64,000 nucleotides of DNA from Verrucosispora sp. WMMD573 (GCF_027497175.1 NZ_CP114901.1:3658001-3722000); one strand, 5' to 3'. Counted from the first letter of the stretch, positions 54,121 to 64,000 are shown. The notes: generated by a model not told the origin, from the sequence alone. Numbers and translations are program-made.

Positions 54121-54918
54121 ATGCCCTTCACACCGCGTACGCCCCGGGTGGTGGCCGCGCGCCGGCTTCAGCGTCGCCGTGACCGCGACGCCGCTGGCCG
54201 GTTCCTCGCCGAGGGACCGCAGGCGGTCCGGGAGGCGCTGAGCCGACCCCGCACCGTGCTGGAGCTGTTCGGCACCCCGGCCGCCCTCGACCGGTACGCC
54301 GACCTCGCGGCGAGCGCCGCCAGCGACGACGTACCCGTCTCCGAGGTGACCGACGAGGCGCTGGCCGCACTCGCCGAGACCGTCGCCCCGCAGGGGCTGG
54401 TCGCCGTCTGCCGGCACCTCGACATGTCCCTGGCCGTCGCGCTGTCCCGCAGCCCCCGACTGGTGGCCGTGCTCGCCGGCATCCGTGACCCGGGCAACGC
54501 CGGCACGGTGCTGCGTACCGCCGACGCGGCCGGCGCCACCGTAGTGATCTTCGCGGGTGACGCCGTCGACCCGTACAACGGCAAGTGCGTCAGGTCGTCC
54601 GCGGGCAGCCTGTTCCACGTCGACGTGGTCCGGGAACGCGACCCGGTCGCGACGCTCACCGCCGCCCGGGCCGCCGGGCTCACCGTGCTCGCGGCCACCG
54701 GCCACGGCGAAGACGACCTGGACGAGTTGGTCGATGCCGGCCGGCTGGGCGTACCGACCGCCTGGCTGTTCGGCTCCGAGGCGCACGGCCTGCCGGTCGA
54801 ACTGGCCGAGGCCGCCGACGCGCGGGTCCGGGTGCCACTGCACGGGCGGGCCGAGAGCCTCAACCTGGCTGCGGCGGCGGCCGTCTGCCTGTACGCTTCA
54901 GCCAGAGCACAGCGCTGA
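54121..54918 (+). CDS. SpoU/TrmH-family RNA 2'-O-methyltransferase
   Basis: The 265-residue protein has an N-terminal substrate-binding domain (RRRDRDAAGRFLAEGPQAVREAL) and a SPOUT domain with the three motifs: IRDPGNAGTVLRTADAAGA, WLFGSEAHGLP and VPLHGRAESLNLAAAAAV. These bind SAM in the trefoil knot. The position between rplT and pheS is conserved in actinobacteria. The exact nucleotide target is not known from sequence; related enzymes methylate 23S rRNA. Confidence 0.93.
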   Translation: MPFTPRTPRVVAARRLQRRRDRDAAGRFLAEGPQAVREALSRPRTVLELFGTPAALDRYADLAASAASDDVPVSEVTDEALAALAETVAPQGLVAVCRHLDMSLAVALSRSPRLVAVLAGIRDPGNAGTVLRTADAAGATVVIFAGDAVDPYNGKCVRSSAGSLFHVDVVRERDPVATLTAARAAGLTVLAATGHGEDDLDELVDAGRLGVPTAWLFGSEAHGLPVELAEAADARVRVPLHGRAESLNLAAAAAVCLYASARAQR

Positions 54919-55085
54919 CCGAGGTCACGCGCACACGACGGAGGAGATGCGGCCCCGATGGTGAACGCACCACGGCGTTCGTTTAGCCAGCCCGCCGGTG
55001 TCGGCGGGCGGCGGGCCTGACCTGCTCTCCACGCGACTCCCACCGGCGGGCTGCGGCACAGCCGCGCGTCCGTAGACTCGCCTAG

Positions 55086-56201
<1,116 letters not shown>

Positions 56202-56237
56202 TGCGGGCGCGAGTTACGGAGACGGTGGTTACACATC

Positions 56238-58814
56238 ATGCGAGTTTCTCTCAGTTGGCTGCGGGAGTACGTCGACGTTCCCGACCTGCCTGTTGACGAG
56301 CTGGAGCGGGCCCTGGTGGACCTCGGCATCGAGGTCGAGTCCATCGTGGACCTGGCCGGCACGGTCACCGGGCCACTGGTGGTCGGTGAGGTCCTGGAGA
56401 TCGAGGAGCTGACCGGCTTCAAGAAGCCGATCCGGTTCTGCCTGGTGAACGTGGGCAACGCCAACGGCACCGGCGAGCCGCAGGAGATCGTCTGCGGTGC
56501 CCGCAACTTCGCCCCGGGCGACCGGGTCGTGGTCATCCTGCCCGGCGGAGTCCTGCCGGGTGACTTCGCCGTCGGCGCCCGCCGGACGTACGGGCGCAAC
56601 TCCAACGGCATGATCTGCTCGGCCCGGGAACTGGGCCTGGGTGACGACCACGACGGCATTGTGGTGCTGCCCGAACACGTCGTTGCCGAACCCGGCGACG
56701 ACGCCCGGCCGGTGATCGGTCTCAACGACATCATCGTCGAGGTGGAGATCACCCCGGACCGGGGCTACCAGATGTCACTGCGCGGGCTCGCCCGCGAACT
56801 GGCGCACGCTCTCGGCCTCGACTACTCCGACCGGGGCCGGATGCCCGCGACCCCCGGCACGGCCGAGCCGGCGTACCCGGTCGAGGTGCGCGACCCGGTC
56901 GGCTGCGACCGGTTCGCGGCCCGGATGGTGCGCGGCGTCGACCCGGCGGCGCAGACCCCGGACTGGATGCGGCAGCGGCTGACCATCGCCGGCATCCGCA
57001 GCATCTCGTTGCCGGTCGACATCACCAACTACGTGATGCTCGAACTCGGCCAGCCGATGCACGCCTTCGACGCCGACCGGATCGCCGGCCCGCTGGTGGT
57101 GCGTCGGGCGGTACCGGGGGAGAAACTGACCACGCTCGACGGGGTGACCCGCGCGCTCGCCCCCGAGGACATGGTCATCTGTGACGCCGGCTTGCCGAAC
57201 CCGCTCGCCGCCGAGGGCGACGGCATGCCGATCTCGCTCGCCGCCGTGATGGGCGGCGAGACCAGCGAGGTGCTGCCGGGCACCGTCAACGTGCTCTTCG
57301 AGGCCGCGCACTGGGACCCGGCGATGGTCGGCCGCACAGCCCGCCGGCACAACCTGTTCAGCGAGGCGGCGAAGCGCTGGGAGCGGGGGGTGGATCCGGC
57401 GCTGCCGCTGGTCGCCCTGGACCGGGCGGTCGGGCTGCTCACCTCGTACGCGGGCGGCACCGCCAGCGAGGAGGTGCTGGACATCAACCACGTCCGGCCG
57501 CGTACCCCGGTCACCCTGCCGGCCGACCTGCCCACCCGACGGGTCGGTGTGGACTACCCGCCGGCCCGGGTGGTCGCCCTGCTGGAGCAGGTCGGCTGCA
57601 CCGTGTCGCGCGGCACCGACCGGCTGGCCGAGGACCCGGGCGAGGTGGCGGTGGCCGCCGGTGGCGGCGAGATGCTCAGCGTCACCCCGCCCACCTGGCG
57701 ACCCGACCTGACCGACCCGGCGGACCTGGTCGAGGAGGTGGTCCGCCTCGACGGGTACGACAAGGTGCCGTCGGTGTTGCCGACCGCGCCGCCGGGCCGG
57801 GGTCTGACCCGGCAGCAGCGGCGCCACCGCGCGGTGTCCCGCTCCCTGGCCGAGCGTGGCTACGTCGAGGTCCTGGCGCACCCGTTCGTCGCCACCGAGC
57901 TGGCCGACCAGCTCGGCCTGCCCACCGACGACCCGCGCCGTCGCGCGGTGCGGCTGGCCAACCCGCTGTCGGAGGAGGAGCCGCTGCTGCGCACCACGCT
58001 GCTCGGCCCGCTGCTCGGTATCGTCCGGCGCAACCTCGGCCGGGGCCTGCGGGACCTGTCCCTCTACGAGATCGGCACGGTCTTCCACCCTCGGCCGGAC
58101 GCCGGCAGCCCGCCGGCGATGGGCGTCGACCGGCGTCCGACCGACGCGGAGTTCGCCGCCGCCGACGCGGTGGTGCCGCGTCAGCCCCGGCACGCCGCCG
58201 TCGTGCTGACCGGCGACATCGAGCCGGCCGGCTGGTGGGGCGGCGGGCGGGCGGCAGGCTGGGCGGACGCCGTCGAGGCGGGTCGCGCGGTGCTGGCCGC
58301 CGCCGGGGTACCCGAGGGGCAGGTCGAGGTGCGGTCCGCCGAGTACGCCCCCTGGCACCCGGGCCGCTGCGCGGCGCTGCTGGTCGACGGGACGGTGGTC
58401 GGTCACGCCGGTGAGCTGCACCCGCAGGTCGTGGCGACGCTGGAGTTGCCGAGGCGGACCTGCGCCATGGAACTGGACCTGGACGCCCTGCCGTCGGCCC
58501 CGCCGATCGGCGCGCCGACGGTGTCGACGTTCCCGCCGGCCCTGATCGACGTGGCGCTGGTGGTGTCCGAGTCGGTGCCGGCGGCGCAGGTGCGCCAGGC
58601 GCTCGTCGAGGGTGCCGGCGAGCTGCTGGAGTCGGTGAGCCTGTTCGACGTGTACGCCTCGGAGCAGCTCGGCGCCGGCCGCAAGTCGCTGGCCTACAAG
58701 CTCACCTTCCGGGCGCCGGACCGCACCCTGACCGTCGAGGAGGCGGTGGTCGCCCGCGACGCCGCCGTCGCCCGCGCCGCCGAACGCTTCGGCGCCACCC
58801 TCCGCGGTGCCTGA
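56238..58814 (+). CDS. pheT: Phenylalanyl-tRNA synthetase beta chain
   Basis: PheT holds the editing and tRNA-binding domains of the (alpha-beta)2 enzyme. The 858 residues include an N-terminal tRNA-binding (EMAP-like) domain (about 40-150), the B3/B4 editing domain, the B5 domain (SVTPPTWRPDLTDPADLVEEVVRLDGYD), a degenerate synthetase core and the C-terminal anticodon-binding domain (VSTFPPALIDVALVV to the end). Confidence 0.96.
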   Translation: MRVSLSWLREYVDVPDLPVDELERALVDLGIEVESIVDLAGTVTGPLVVGEVLEIEELTGFKKPIRFCLVNVGNANGTGEPQEIVCGARNFAPGDRVVVILPGGVLPGDFAVGARRTYGRNSNGMICSARELGLGDDHDGIVVLPEHVVAEPGDDARPVIGLNDIIVEVEITPDRGYQMSLRGLARELAHALGLDYSDRGRMPATPGTAEPAYPVEVRDPVGCDRFAARMVRGVDPAAQTPDWMRQRLTIAGIRSISLPVDITNYVMLELGQPMHAFDADRIAGPLVVRRAVPGEKLTTLDGVTRALAPEDMVICDAGLPNPLAAEGDGMPISLAAVMGGETSEVLPGTVNVLFEAAHWDPAMVGRTARRHNLFSEAAKRWERGVDPALPLVALDRAVGLLTSYAGGTASEEVLDINHVRPRTPVTLPADLPTRRVGVDYPPARVVALLEQVGCTVSRGTDRLAEDPGEVAVAAGGGEMLSVTPPTWRPDLTDPADLVEEVVRLDGYDKVPSVLPTAPPGRGLTRQQRRHRAVSRSLAERGYVEVLAHPFVATELADQLGLPTDDPRRRAVRLANPLSEEEPLLRTTLLGPLLGIVRRNLGRGLRDLSLYEIGTVFHPRPDAGSPPAMGVDRRPTDAEFAAADAVVPRQPRHAAVVLTGDIEPAGWWGGGRAAGWADAVEAGRAVLAAAGVPEGQVEVRSAEYAPWHPGRCAALLVDGTVVGHAGELHPQVVATLELPRRTCAMELDLDALPSAPPIGAPTVSTFPPALIDVALVVSESVPAAQVRQALVEGAGELLESVSLFDVYASEQLGAGRKSLAYKLTFRAPDRTLTVEEAVVARDAAVARAAERFGATLRGA

Positions 58815-58827
58815 CAGGTAGACAGAG

Positions 58828-58864
58828 GGGCCCCTTCTCCACGTCTCGTGCGGAGAAGGGGCCC
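58828..58864 (+). terminator. Terminator after pheT
   Basis: GGGCCCCTTCTCC at 58828-58840 pairs perfectly with 58852-58864 around an 11-base loop, 14 bases after the pheT stop. Confidence 0.85.
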
Positions 58865-59051
58865 TTGCTGACTCCCGGAGTGGGGGCGGTGTGCGATCGG
58901 TGACGGCGGCGAGGCGATCGGTGTGGGATCGACCGAAAGGTCAACACCGATGGCTGTTTGGTTACCCGCGAGTCACCTCTGAGCGGTTAGCCTGCTTGGA
59001 TTCCCAGTGCCATCACCCGCATCACCCCGCCACCCCCACGGGAGCCCCCTC

Positions 59052-60254
59052 ATGTCCGATGATCCGCCCGCCTCGGTCGACGTCTGCATCGTCGGTGGTT
59101 GTGGCCGGGTGGGCCTGCCACTGGGCATCGCCTTCGCCGCCCGTGGGCTGTCCGTCGTGCTGTACGACATCAACGCCGAGGCCGTCGCGGGCGTCAACGC
59201 CGCCACCCTGCCCTTCGCCGAGCCCGGCGCGGCAGCTCCGCTGGCCGAGGCGGTGGCCGCCGGGCGGCTGCGCGCCACCACCGATCCCGCCGCCGTCGGG
59301 ACCTCGGAGCATCTGGTCGTCGTGGTCGGCACGCCTGTCGACGAGCACCTCAACCCGGATCTCGGTGCCGTGCCCCGCGCGCTGGAACGCTGCGCCGAGC
59401 ACCTGCGCGACGGTCAGCTGATCGTGCTGCGCAGCACCGTCTACCCCGGGGTCACCGCGCTGACCGAGAAGCTGCTGGCCGGCAAGGGCCTGCGCGCGGA
59501 CGTCGCCTTCTGCCCGGAGCGGATCGCCGAGGGCCGGGCGATGACCGAGTTGTTCGCGCTGCCGCAGATTGTCGCCGCGCGGACGCCGGAGGCGCTGGCC
59601 CGGGCGGAGAAGCTGTTCCGGCACCTGACCGACCAGATCGTCCCGCTCGAACCCGAGGAGGCCGAGCTGGCGAAGCTGTTCACCAACACCTGGCGGTACA
59701 TCAAGTTCGCCACCGCGAACCAGTTCTGGATGATGGCCAACGACTTCGGGCTGGACTTCGCCCGGATCCGGCATGCGGTGGCGTACGACTACCCGCGCGC
59801 CGCCGATCTGCCGATGCCCGGTTTCGCCGCCGGGCCGTGCCTGTTCAAGGACACCATGCAACTGGCCGCGTTCAACCGGAACAACTTCGTCCTCGGCCAC
59901 TCCGCGATGCTGATCAACGAAGGGCTGCCGCTGTACCTGGTGTCCCGCCTGGAGGACCGGTTCGACCTGGCCGGCTCGACGGTGGGCATCCTCGGCATGG
60001 CCTTCAAGGGCGGCAGCGACGACCCCCGAGAGAGCCTGGCGTACAAGCTACGCAAGATCCTGGCGTTGAAGACGCGGGAAACGTTGTGCACCGACCCGTA
60101 CGTGGCCGACGAGCGTTTCGTCGACCTCGACGAGGTGTTGCGCCGGGCCGACCTGCTGGTCATCGCCGCGCCGCATGAGCAGTACGCCCGCCTGGACACC
60201 GACAAACCGGTGATCGACATGTGGGGTCTGACCGGGCAGGGGGTGCGGGTGTGA
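59052..60254 (+). CDS. Nucleotide-sugar dehydrogenase (UDP-ManNAc/UDP-glucose dehydrogenase family)
   Basis: The 400-residue enzyme oxidises the C6 hydroxyl of a nucleotide sugar to a carboxylate in two NAD-dependent steps. It has the Rossmann motif VGGCGRVGLPLG, AFCPERIAEGRAM, a YDYPRAADLPMPG segment and the catalytic cysteine in FAAGPCLFKDTMQL, then the C-terminal GILGMAFKGGSDDPRES. These features are closer to the WecC/TviB branch than to UDP-glucose dehydrogenase. It overlaps the next glycosyltransferase gene, so both act on one polysaccharide or glycolipid. Confidence 0.88.
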   Translation: MSDDPPASVDVCIVGGCGRVGLPLGIAFAARGLSVVLYDINAEAVAGVNAATLPFAEPGAAAPLAEAVAAGRLRATTDPAAVGTSEHLVVVVGTPVDEHLNPDLGAVPRALERCAEHLRDGQLIVLRSTVYPGVTALTEKLLAGKGLRADVAFCPERIAEGRAMTELFALPQIVAARTPEALARAEKLFRHLTDQIVPLEPEEAELAKLFTNTWRYIKFATANQFWMMANDFGLDFARIRHAVAYDYPRAADLPMPGFAAGPCLFKDTMQLAAFNRNNFVLGHSAMLINEGLPLYLVSRLEDRFDLAGSTVGILGMAFKGGSDDPRESLAYKLRKILALKTRETLCTDPYVADERFVDLDEVLRRADLLVIAAPHEQYARLDTDKPVIDMWGLTGQGVRV

Positions 60255-61033
60255 TGAACCCCCGGGTGTCCGTGATCGTGCCGGTCTACAACGAGGGCGA
60301 CGCGATCATCCGCTGCCTGGAGCGGATGCTGCGCGAGTTGATGCTGCCCGCCGAGGTGCTGATCGTGCACGACATGCCCGAGGACACCACGGTGCCCTAC
60401 GTCGAGCGGATCGCGCGTACCGACCCGAGGGTCCGGGCGGTGCTCAACACCTACGGTCGCGGCCCGGCGAACGCGATCCGGTTCGGCATCGACGCGGCCC
60501 TCGCGCCGGTCGCGGTGGTGACGATGGCCGACGGGTGCGACGATCCCCGCCAGATCGACGAACTGGCCCGATTGGTGGACCGGGGTGTGGTGGTCGCGGC
60601 GGCCTCCCGGTACATGCCGGGTGGCCAGCAGGTCGGCGGGCCGAGGCTGAAGCGGATGATGTCCCGCTGGGCCGGCCGCAGCCTCTACACCCTCGCGCGG
60701 GCGGGCACCCGGGACGCCACCAACAGCTTCAAGGCGTACGACACGGCGTTCGTCCGCGAGGTCGGCATCGAGTCGCGGACCGGCTTCGAGATCGGGCTGG
60801 AACTGACCGCGAAGGCCACCCGGCTGCGCCTGCCGGTCGCCGAGATACCGACCATCTGGCTGGACCGTCCGCTCGGCGAGTCCCACTTCGACCTTGGCCG
60901 CTTCCTCCCCGGCTACCTGCGCTGGTACCTGTTCGCCTACGGTCGACGGTTGAGCCGGGAGAAGTTGACCGCCCGGGTGCGGACGGCGGCCGTGCCGACC
61001 CGGCGGGGCACCGAGTACGAGAAGACGGCATAG
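60251..61033 (+). CDS. Family 2 glycosyltransferase, polyprenyl-phosphate-sugar synthase-like
   Basis: The 260-residue GT-A protein starts PRVSVIVPVYNEGDAI and has the metal-site segment VVTMADGCDDPRQI and a DATNSFKAYDTAFVREVG acceptor region typical of dolichol/polyprenyl-phosphate mannose synthases. A C-terminal WYLFAYGRRLSREK may be a membrane-associated helix. GTG 60251 overlaps the previous stop; ATG 60254 is an alternative. The epimerase gene follows nine bases after its stop. Confidence 0.85.
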   Translation: MMNPRVSVIVPVYNEGDAIIRCLERMLRELMLPAEVLIVHDMPEDTTVPYVERIARTDPRVRAVLNTYGRGPANAIRFGIDAALAPVAVVTMADGCDDPRQIDELARLVDRGVVVAAASRYMPGGQQVGGPRLKRMMSRWAGRSLYTLARAGTRDATNSFKAYDTAFVREVGIESRTGFEIGLELTAKATRLRLPVAEIPTIWLDRPLGESHFDLGRFLPGYLRWYLFAYGRRLSREKLTARVRTAAVPTRRGTEYEKTA

Positions 61034-61041
61034 GAGCGTAC

Positions 61042-62067
61042 GTGGCGAAGGTCCTGGTAACTGGTTCGGCCGGCTTCATCGGTGGCTATCTCGTCGCGGA
61101 ACTGCTCGACCGTGGGCACGAGGTGGTGGGCGTCGACAACTTCTCGAAGTACGGCCCGGTCGCCCAGAGCCACGAGGGGCATCCCAAGTTCCGGTTCGTC
61201 GAGGGAGACGCCCGCGACACCGACCTGCTGACCGGGCTGCTCGACGGCTGCGACCACCTGGTCGCCGGCGCCGCCATGATCGGTGGCATCTCCTACTTCC
61301 ACGCGTACGCCTACGACCTGCTCGCCACCAACGAGCGGATCATGGCAGCGACCTGCGACGCGGCGCTCAACGCACACCGCGCCGGTCGCCTGTCGAAGGT
61401 CACCTACCTCTCTTCCTCGATGGTGTTCGAGTCGACCGGCCACTGGCCCAGCCGTGAGGGCGACGAGCGGCGGATCCCGCCGCCGCTGTCCTCGTACGGT
61501 TTCCAGAAGCTGGCCGTGGAGTACTACGCCCGGGCGGCCTGGGACCAGTACCAGTTGCCCTACACGATCGTGCGGCCGTTCAACTGCGTCGGCGTGGGGG
61601 AGGGGCGGGCGCTGGGCCAGGCCGAGGTGCTCTCCGGCAACGTGAAGCTGGCCATGTCGCACGTGGTGCCCGATCTGGTGCAGAAGATCGTCAAGGGGCA
61701 GGATCCGCTGCACATCCTCGGCGAGGGTGACCAGGTGCGGCACTACACCTACGGCGGTGACCTGGCCCGGGGGATCGCGCTGGCCATCGAGCAGCCGGCG
61801 GCGCGCAACGAGGACTTCAATCTCTCCACCGCGGAGTCGACCACGGTCCGGGAGCTGGCCGAGCTGATCTGGCGCAAGATCAAGGGACCTGAGGTGCCGT
61901 TCCGATACGTCAGCGACGAGCCCTTCCAGTACGACGTACAAAAGCGCGTACCGGACACCACGAAAGCACGCGAGGTGCTCGGTTTCACGGCCACCACTTC
62001 TCTGGACGAGATGCTCGACGAGGTCATCCCCTGGGTGACCCATGCGGTCGCCGAGGGCCGCCTCTGA
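61042..62067 (+). CDS. NAD-dependent nucleotide-sugar epimerase/dehydratase
   Basis: The 341-residue extended short-chain dehydrogenase has the nucleotide loop GSAGFIGGYL, a VDNFSKYG acidic segment, and the catalytic SSS...YGFQK triad (LSSSMVFES and SSYGFQKLAVEYY), then RPFNCVGVGEGRA. It probably changes the stereochemistry of the sugar oxidised by the upstream enzyme. Three genes of one operon are present; polymerase and export genes are not in view. Confidence 0.88.
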   Translation: MAKVLVTGSAGFIGGYLVAELLDRGHEVVGVDNFSKYGPVAQSHEGHPKFRFVEGDARDTDLLTGLLDGCDHLVAGAAMIGGISYFHAYAYDLLATNERIMAATCDAALNAHRAGRLSKVTYLSSSMVFESTGHWPSREGDERRIPPPLSSYGFQKLAVEYYARAAWDQYQLPYTIVRPFNCVGVGEGRALGQAEVLSGNVKLAMSHVVPDLVQKIVKGQDPLHILGEGDQVRHYTYGGDLARGIALAIEQPAARNEDFNLSTAESTTVRELAELIWRKIKGPEVPFRYVSDEPFQYDVQKRVPDTTKAREVLGFTATTSLDEMLDEVIPWVTHAVAEGRL

Positions 62068-62124
62068 CCCGGGCAGCTGTCGGACCTGTCCTTGTCGTCA
62101 GGTGGCGGACGGAACGACAGCCGG

Positions 62125-63009
62125 CTACCCCTCGTCGGCGTCGAGCTGCCCCAGAGCCCGCAGCCGCGGCAGGTCGAGGACGGTGATCCGGCGGTAGTCG
62201 GTGTCGATGAGGCCCTCGGTCCGCAGATCACGCAGGCTCTTCTGGATCGAGGTCTCGGAGGCGCCGCAGATCGTGGCGAGCTCCGGTTGGGTGAGGCGGA
62301 CATTGATGACGACGCCGTCGGGGGCCCGCTGACCGTGGGTGCGGGACAGCTCCGCCACGACACGGGCCACCCTGATCTTGACCGGGTACGAGGTGAAGTC
62401 GATCCGTCGCCGGTTCGACCAGCGCAGCCGGTCCGAGACCATGGCCGCGAGTTCGAGCGCCGCGTCGGGGTTCCCGCGTAGGAAGGCCCGGAAGCGGTCG
62501 CACGGGATCACGCTGTAGCGGGCGGGTCCGCAGGCGGTGACCGTCGCCGACCGGGGCTGTTCGTTCAGCGCGGACATCTCGCCGACGAGGTCACCCCCCA
62601 CCCGCAGCGACAGCAGCGCGGTTCGGCCGTCGGGCAGCGCGGCGGTGACTTTGGTCAGCCCCTGCTCGATCAGAACCAGGTGTGACTCCTGACGTCCCTC
62701 GTGAATCAGGATCTGACCGGCCGGCACCTGACGGCGGACGCCGAGTTCCAACAACGCCGTGCGGACTGTGGGACCGAGCCGTTGCAGGAATGTTCCGTAG
62801 GGCCACTGTGTGGTCTGAGGCGGTTCTCGCCGCATCAACGCTCCCACTTTTCTCCACCAACGACAGCGGTCGAAGCGTAACCGGTCTCTCGCGGTGCGCG
62901 ATGCCCGGCGGAACAGCGCCACCGCGAGCAGGTAGGCGACCAGCAGCCCGAGCGCCGGCCATCCCGGTAGCCCCGACTCCAGGATCAGGTCGATCGGCAG
63001 GATCCACAT
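62125..63009 (-). CDS. Crp/Fnr-family regulator, possibly membrane-anchored
   Basis: The core has a cyclic-nucleotide-binding fold (GQILIHEGRQESHLVLIEQG, VGGDLVGEMSALNEQPRSATV) and a C-terminal winged helix (LTQPELATICGASETSIQKSL). ATG 62835 with GGAG five bases ahead gives the usual 236-residue cytosolic protein. ATG 63009 also has a GGAG (eight bases ahead) and adds a membrane helix (about residues 19-34) and a basic stretch. I give the longer form but the shorter is equally likely. It is divergent from the cyclase-like gene. Confidence 0.75.
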   Translation of the reverse strand: MWILPIDLILESGLPGWPALGLLVAYLLAVALFRRASRTARDRLRFDRCRWWRKVGALMRREPPQTTQWPYGTFLQRLGPTVRTALLELGVRRQVPAGQILIHEGRQESHLVLIEQGLTKVTAALPDGRTALLSLRVGGDLVGEMSALNEQPRSATVTACGPARYSVIPCDRFRAFLRGNPDAALELAAMVSDRLRWSNRRRIDFTSYPVKIRVARVVAELSRTHGQRAPDGVVINVRLTQPELATICGASETSIQKSLRDLRTEGLIDTDYRRITVLDLPRLRALGQLDADEG

Positions 63010-63178
63010 GGATCAACTCCATCCGTATACACCCGGGGAGACACCCGTACAGGAGGGGATGACGGGTGGTCGACAAACGCCGCGATGCCGTCTTTCTACG
63101 GGATCTCCGAGCTTCGTCGCGTCTTGGATGTCACCTGGTGCCCGGCTCTGACGGGCCACGATGAGGAGGACCGACCAC

Positions 63179-63988
63179 ATGCGACATCCAGAGCGGCGCC
63201 TGCTGGTCTGCGTGGACATGGAGCGCTACAGCCGGCGTACCAATCTTCAGCAGTACGAGGCTCAGCACGACTTTCACCGCCTGCTCCGGGAGGCAGCCGG
63301 CGATGTGGGCATGGACCGGGTGGGCTGGACGACACAGCAGTCCGGTGACGGTGAACTGGCGATCCTGCCGCACGACATACCCGAGGCGAGGGTGATCGGC
63401 CGGTTCGTGCCGGAGTTGAATCGGCTGCTGCGGCGGTACAACGCCAGCCGGGTGCCGGCGGCTCGCATTCGGTTGCGGGTCGCCGTGCACCAAGGCATGG
63501 TGCACGTCGACGGTGCCAACGGATTTCCCGGGCAAGCGGTCGTGCTGGTCAGCAGGTTGTGCGATGCCGAGCCCGTCCGCCAGGCGCTGGCCGCCTTCCC
63601 CGAGGCCGGTATCGCGCTGGTGGTGTCCGCAGACATCTACCGTGACGTTGTCACCGAGTATCCCGAGGAACTCCGCCCGGAACGGTTCCGCCGGATCGAC
63701 GTGGTTCACGCGAGCAAGGGATTTCAGGAACCGGCGTGGTTCTGCGTCGTCGACGAGGATCTGACGTCCTGGACGGACGGATCACCGGAGTCAACCCCAC
63801 TGGTCGAGAAGCCGTCGAATGTCTCTGCTCGCCGTGCGCGCGCGGACCGGGATGACGTCATCTCCGCTCCGGGCGGGATCCGAACCGGCGACATCACCGT
63901 CGAGGGGCAGAACGCCGTCGGCCCGGGTGCCACGGCGATCGGCTCGATCGGCCGAGATGCGATTCTCGGTGGAGGTACGGACCGGTGA
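63179..63988 (+). CDS. Degenerate class III nucleotide-cyclase-like protein with Gly-rich tail
   Basis: ATG 63179 is preceded by GAGGAGG nine bases ahead. Residues about 8-190 look like a class III nucleotidyl cyclase: LLVCVDMERYS with the first metal Asp13, QQSGDGELAILP with the second Asp57, and RIRLRVAVHQGMVHVDGANGFPGQAV. The transition-state region reads GQAVVLVSRL, lacking the usual Asn, so catalysis is doubtful. The last 35 residues (GDITVEGQNAVGPGATAIG) are a Gly/Ala/Val-rich tail after a Ser/Arg linker. It overlaps the next gene by four bases. This family recurs in actinobacterial gene pairs of unknown, possibly defence or signalling, function. Confidence 0.65.
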   Translation: MRHPERRLLVCVDMERYSRRTNLQQYEAQHDFHRLLREAAGDVGMDRVGWTTQQSGDGELAILPHDIPEARVIGRFVPELNRLLRRYNASRVPAARIRLRVAVHQGMVHVDGANGFPGQAVVLVSRLCDAEPVRQALAAFPEAGIALVVSADIYRDVVTEYPEELRPERFRRIDVVHASKGFQEPAWFCVVDEDLTSWTDGSPESTPLVEKPSNVSARRARADRDDVISAPGGIRTGDITVEGQNAVGPGATAIGSIGRDAILGGGTDR

Positions 63989-64000
63989 GCGACCGTCGTC
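63985..64000 (+). CDS. Start of a coupled gene, truncated by the window
   Basis: GTG 63985 overlaps the stop of the cyclase-like gene (GTGA) and begins Met-Ser-Asp-Arg-Arg. Only five codons are in the window, so the product cannot be named. The overlap implies cotranslation with the upstream protein. Confidence 0.5.

Overview
The window is chromosomal DNA from a high-GC actinomycete, most likely a Micromonosporaceae member (Micromonospora or a close relative). This rests on the very high GC content, frequent GTG starts, a BldD regulator, an actinobacterial integration host factor, a helix-turn-helix/DUF397 pair, and conserved gene orders (mihF-gmk-rpoZ-coaBC-metK-priA; aroC-aroK / aroB-aroQ-efp-nusB-bldD-pyr operon; ribD-ribE-ribBA-ribH; infC-rpmI-rplT-rRNA methylase-pheS-pheT). 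The genus is an inference; no 16S rRNA or tRNA gene was seen.

Layout. 1-1315: end of aroC and aroK (shikimate pathway). 1316-12489: an accessory block between aroK and aroB. It holds a GT39-like membrane glycosyltransferase, a secreted trypsin-like protein with all three catalytic residues replaced and fused to FG-GAP/VCBS repeats, a 1346-residue secreted ALF-repeat/alanine-rich protein ending in a putative RNase toxin domain, a small convergent gene that could be its immunity partner, and a CtaG-like/DUF2243 membrane pair. 12490-15578: aroB, aroQ, efp, nusB. 15675-16163: bldD, convergent to nusB across a strong terminator. 16440-27416: pyrimidine genes (a PyrR-site-like leader, pyrR, pyrB, pyrC, carA, carB, pyrD, then bioA and pyrF). 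27588-33281: mihF, a degenerate gmk, rpoZ, coaBC, metK, helicase-motif-less priA. 33552-35925: a kinase-ParB-like fusion and a P450. 35969-38872: def, fmt, rsmB. 38873-43154: repeats, two small genes, an HTH-DUF397 pair and two tandem paralogous lipoproteins. 43400-48891: rpe, a receiver-GGDEF protein, an FMN riboswitch and the riboflavin operon. 48905-50557: a possible caspase-fold protein and a solute-binding lipoprotein. 50695-51849: hisE, hisG. 51930-58814: a PH-like membrane protein, the infC-rpmI-rplT operon, an rRNA methylase, pheS, pheT. 59052-62067: three sugar-nucleotide/glycosyltransferase genes. 62125-64000: a Crp-type regulator and a degenerate nucleotide-cyclase-like gene translationally coupled to a gene cut by the window end.

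Most of the window is housekeeping. The regions that deserve attention are the secreted toxin-like block (3.0-10.7 kb), the cyclase-like operon at the right edge, the degenerate guanylate kinase, and several families of intergenic palindromes and repeats. Functions are read from sequence motifs only; no database search was possible.
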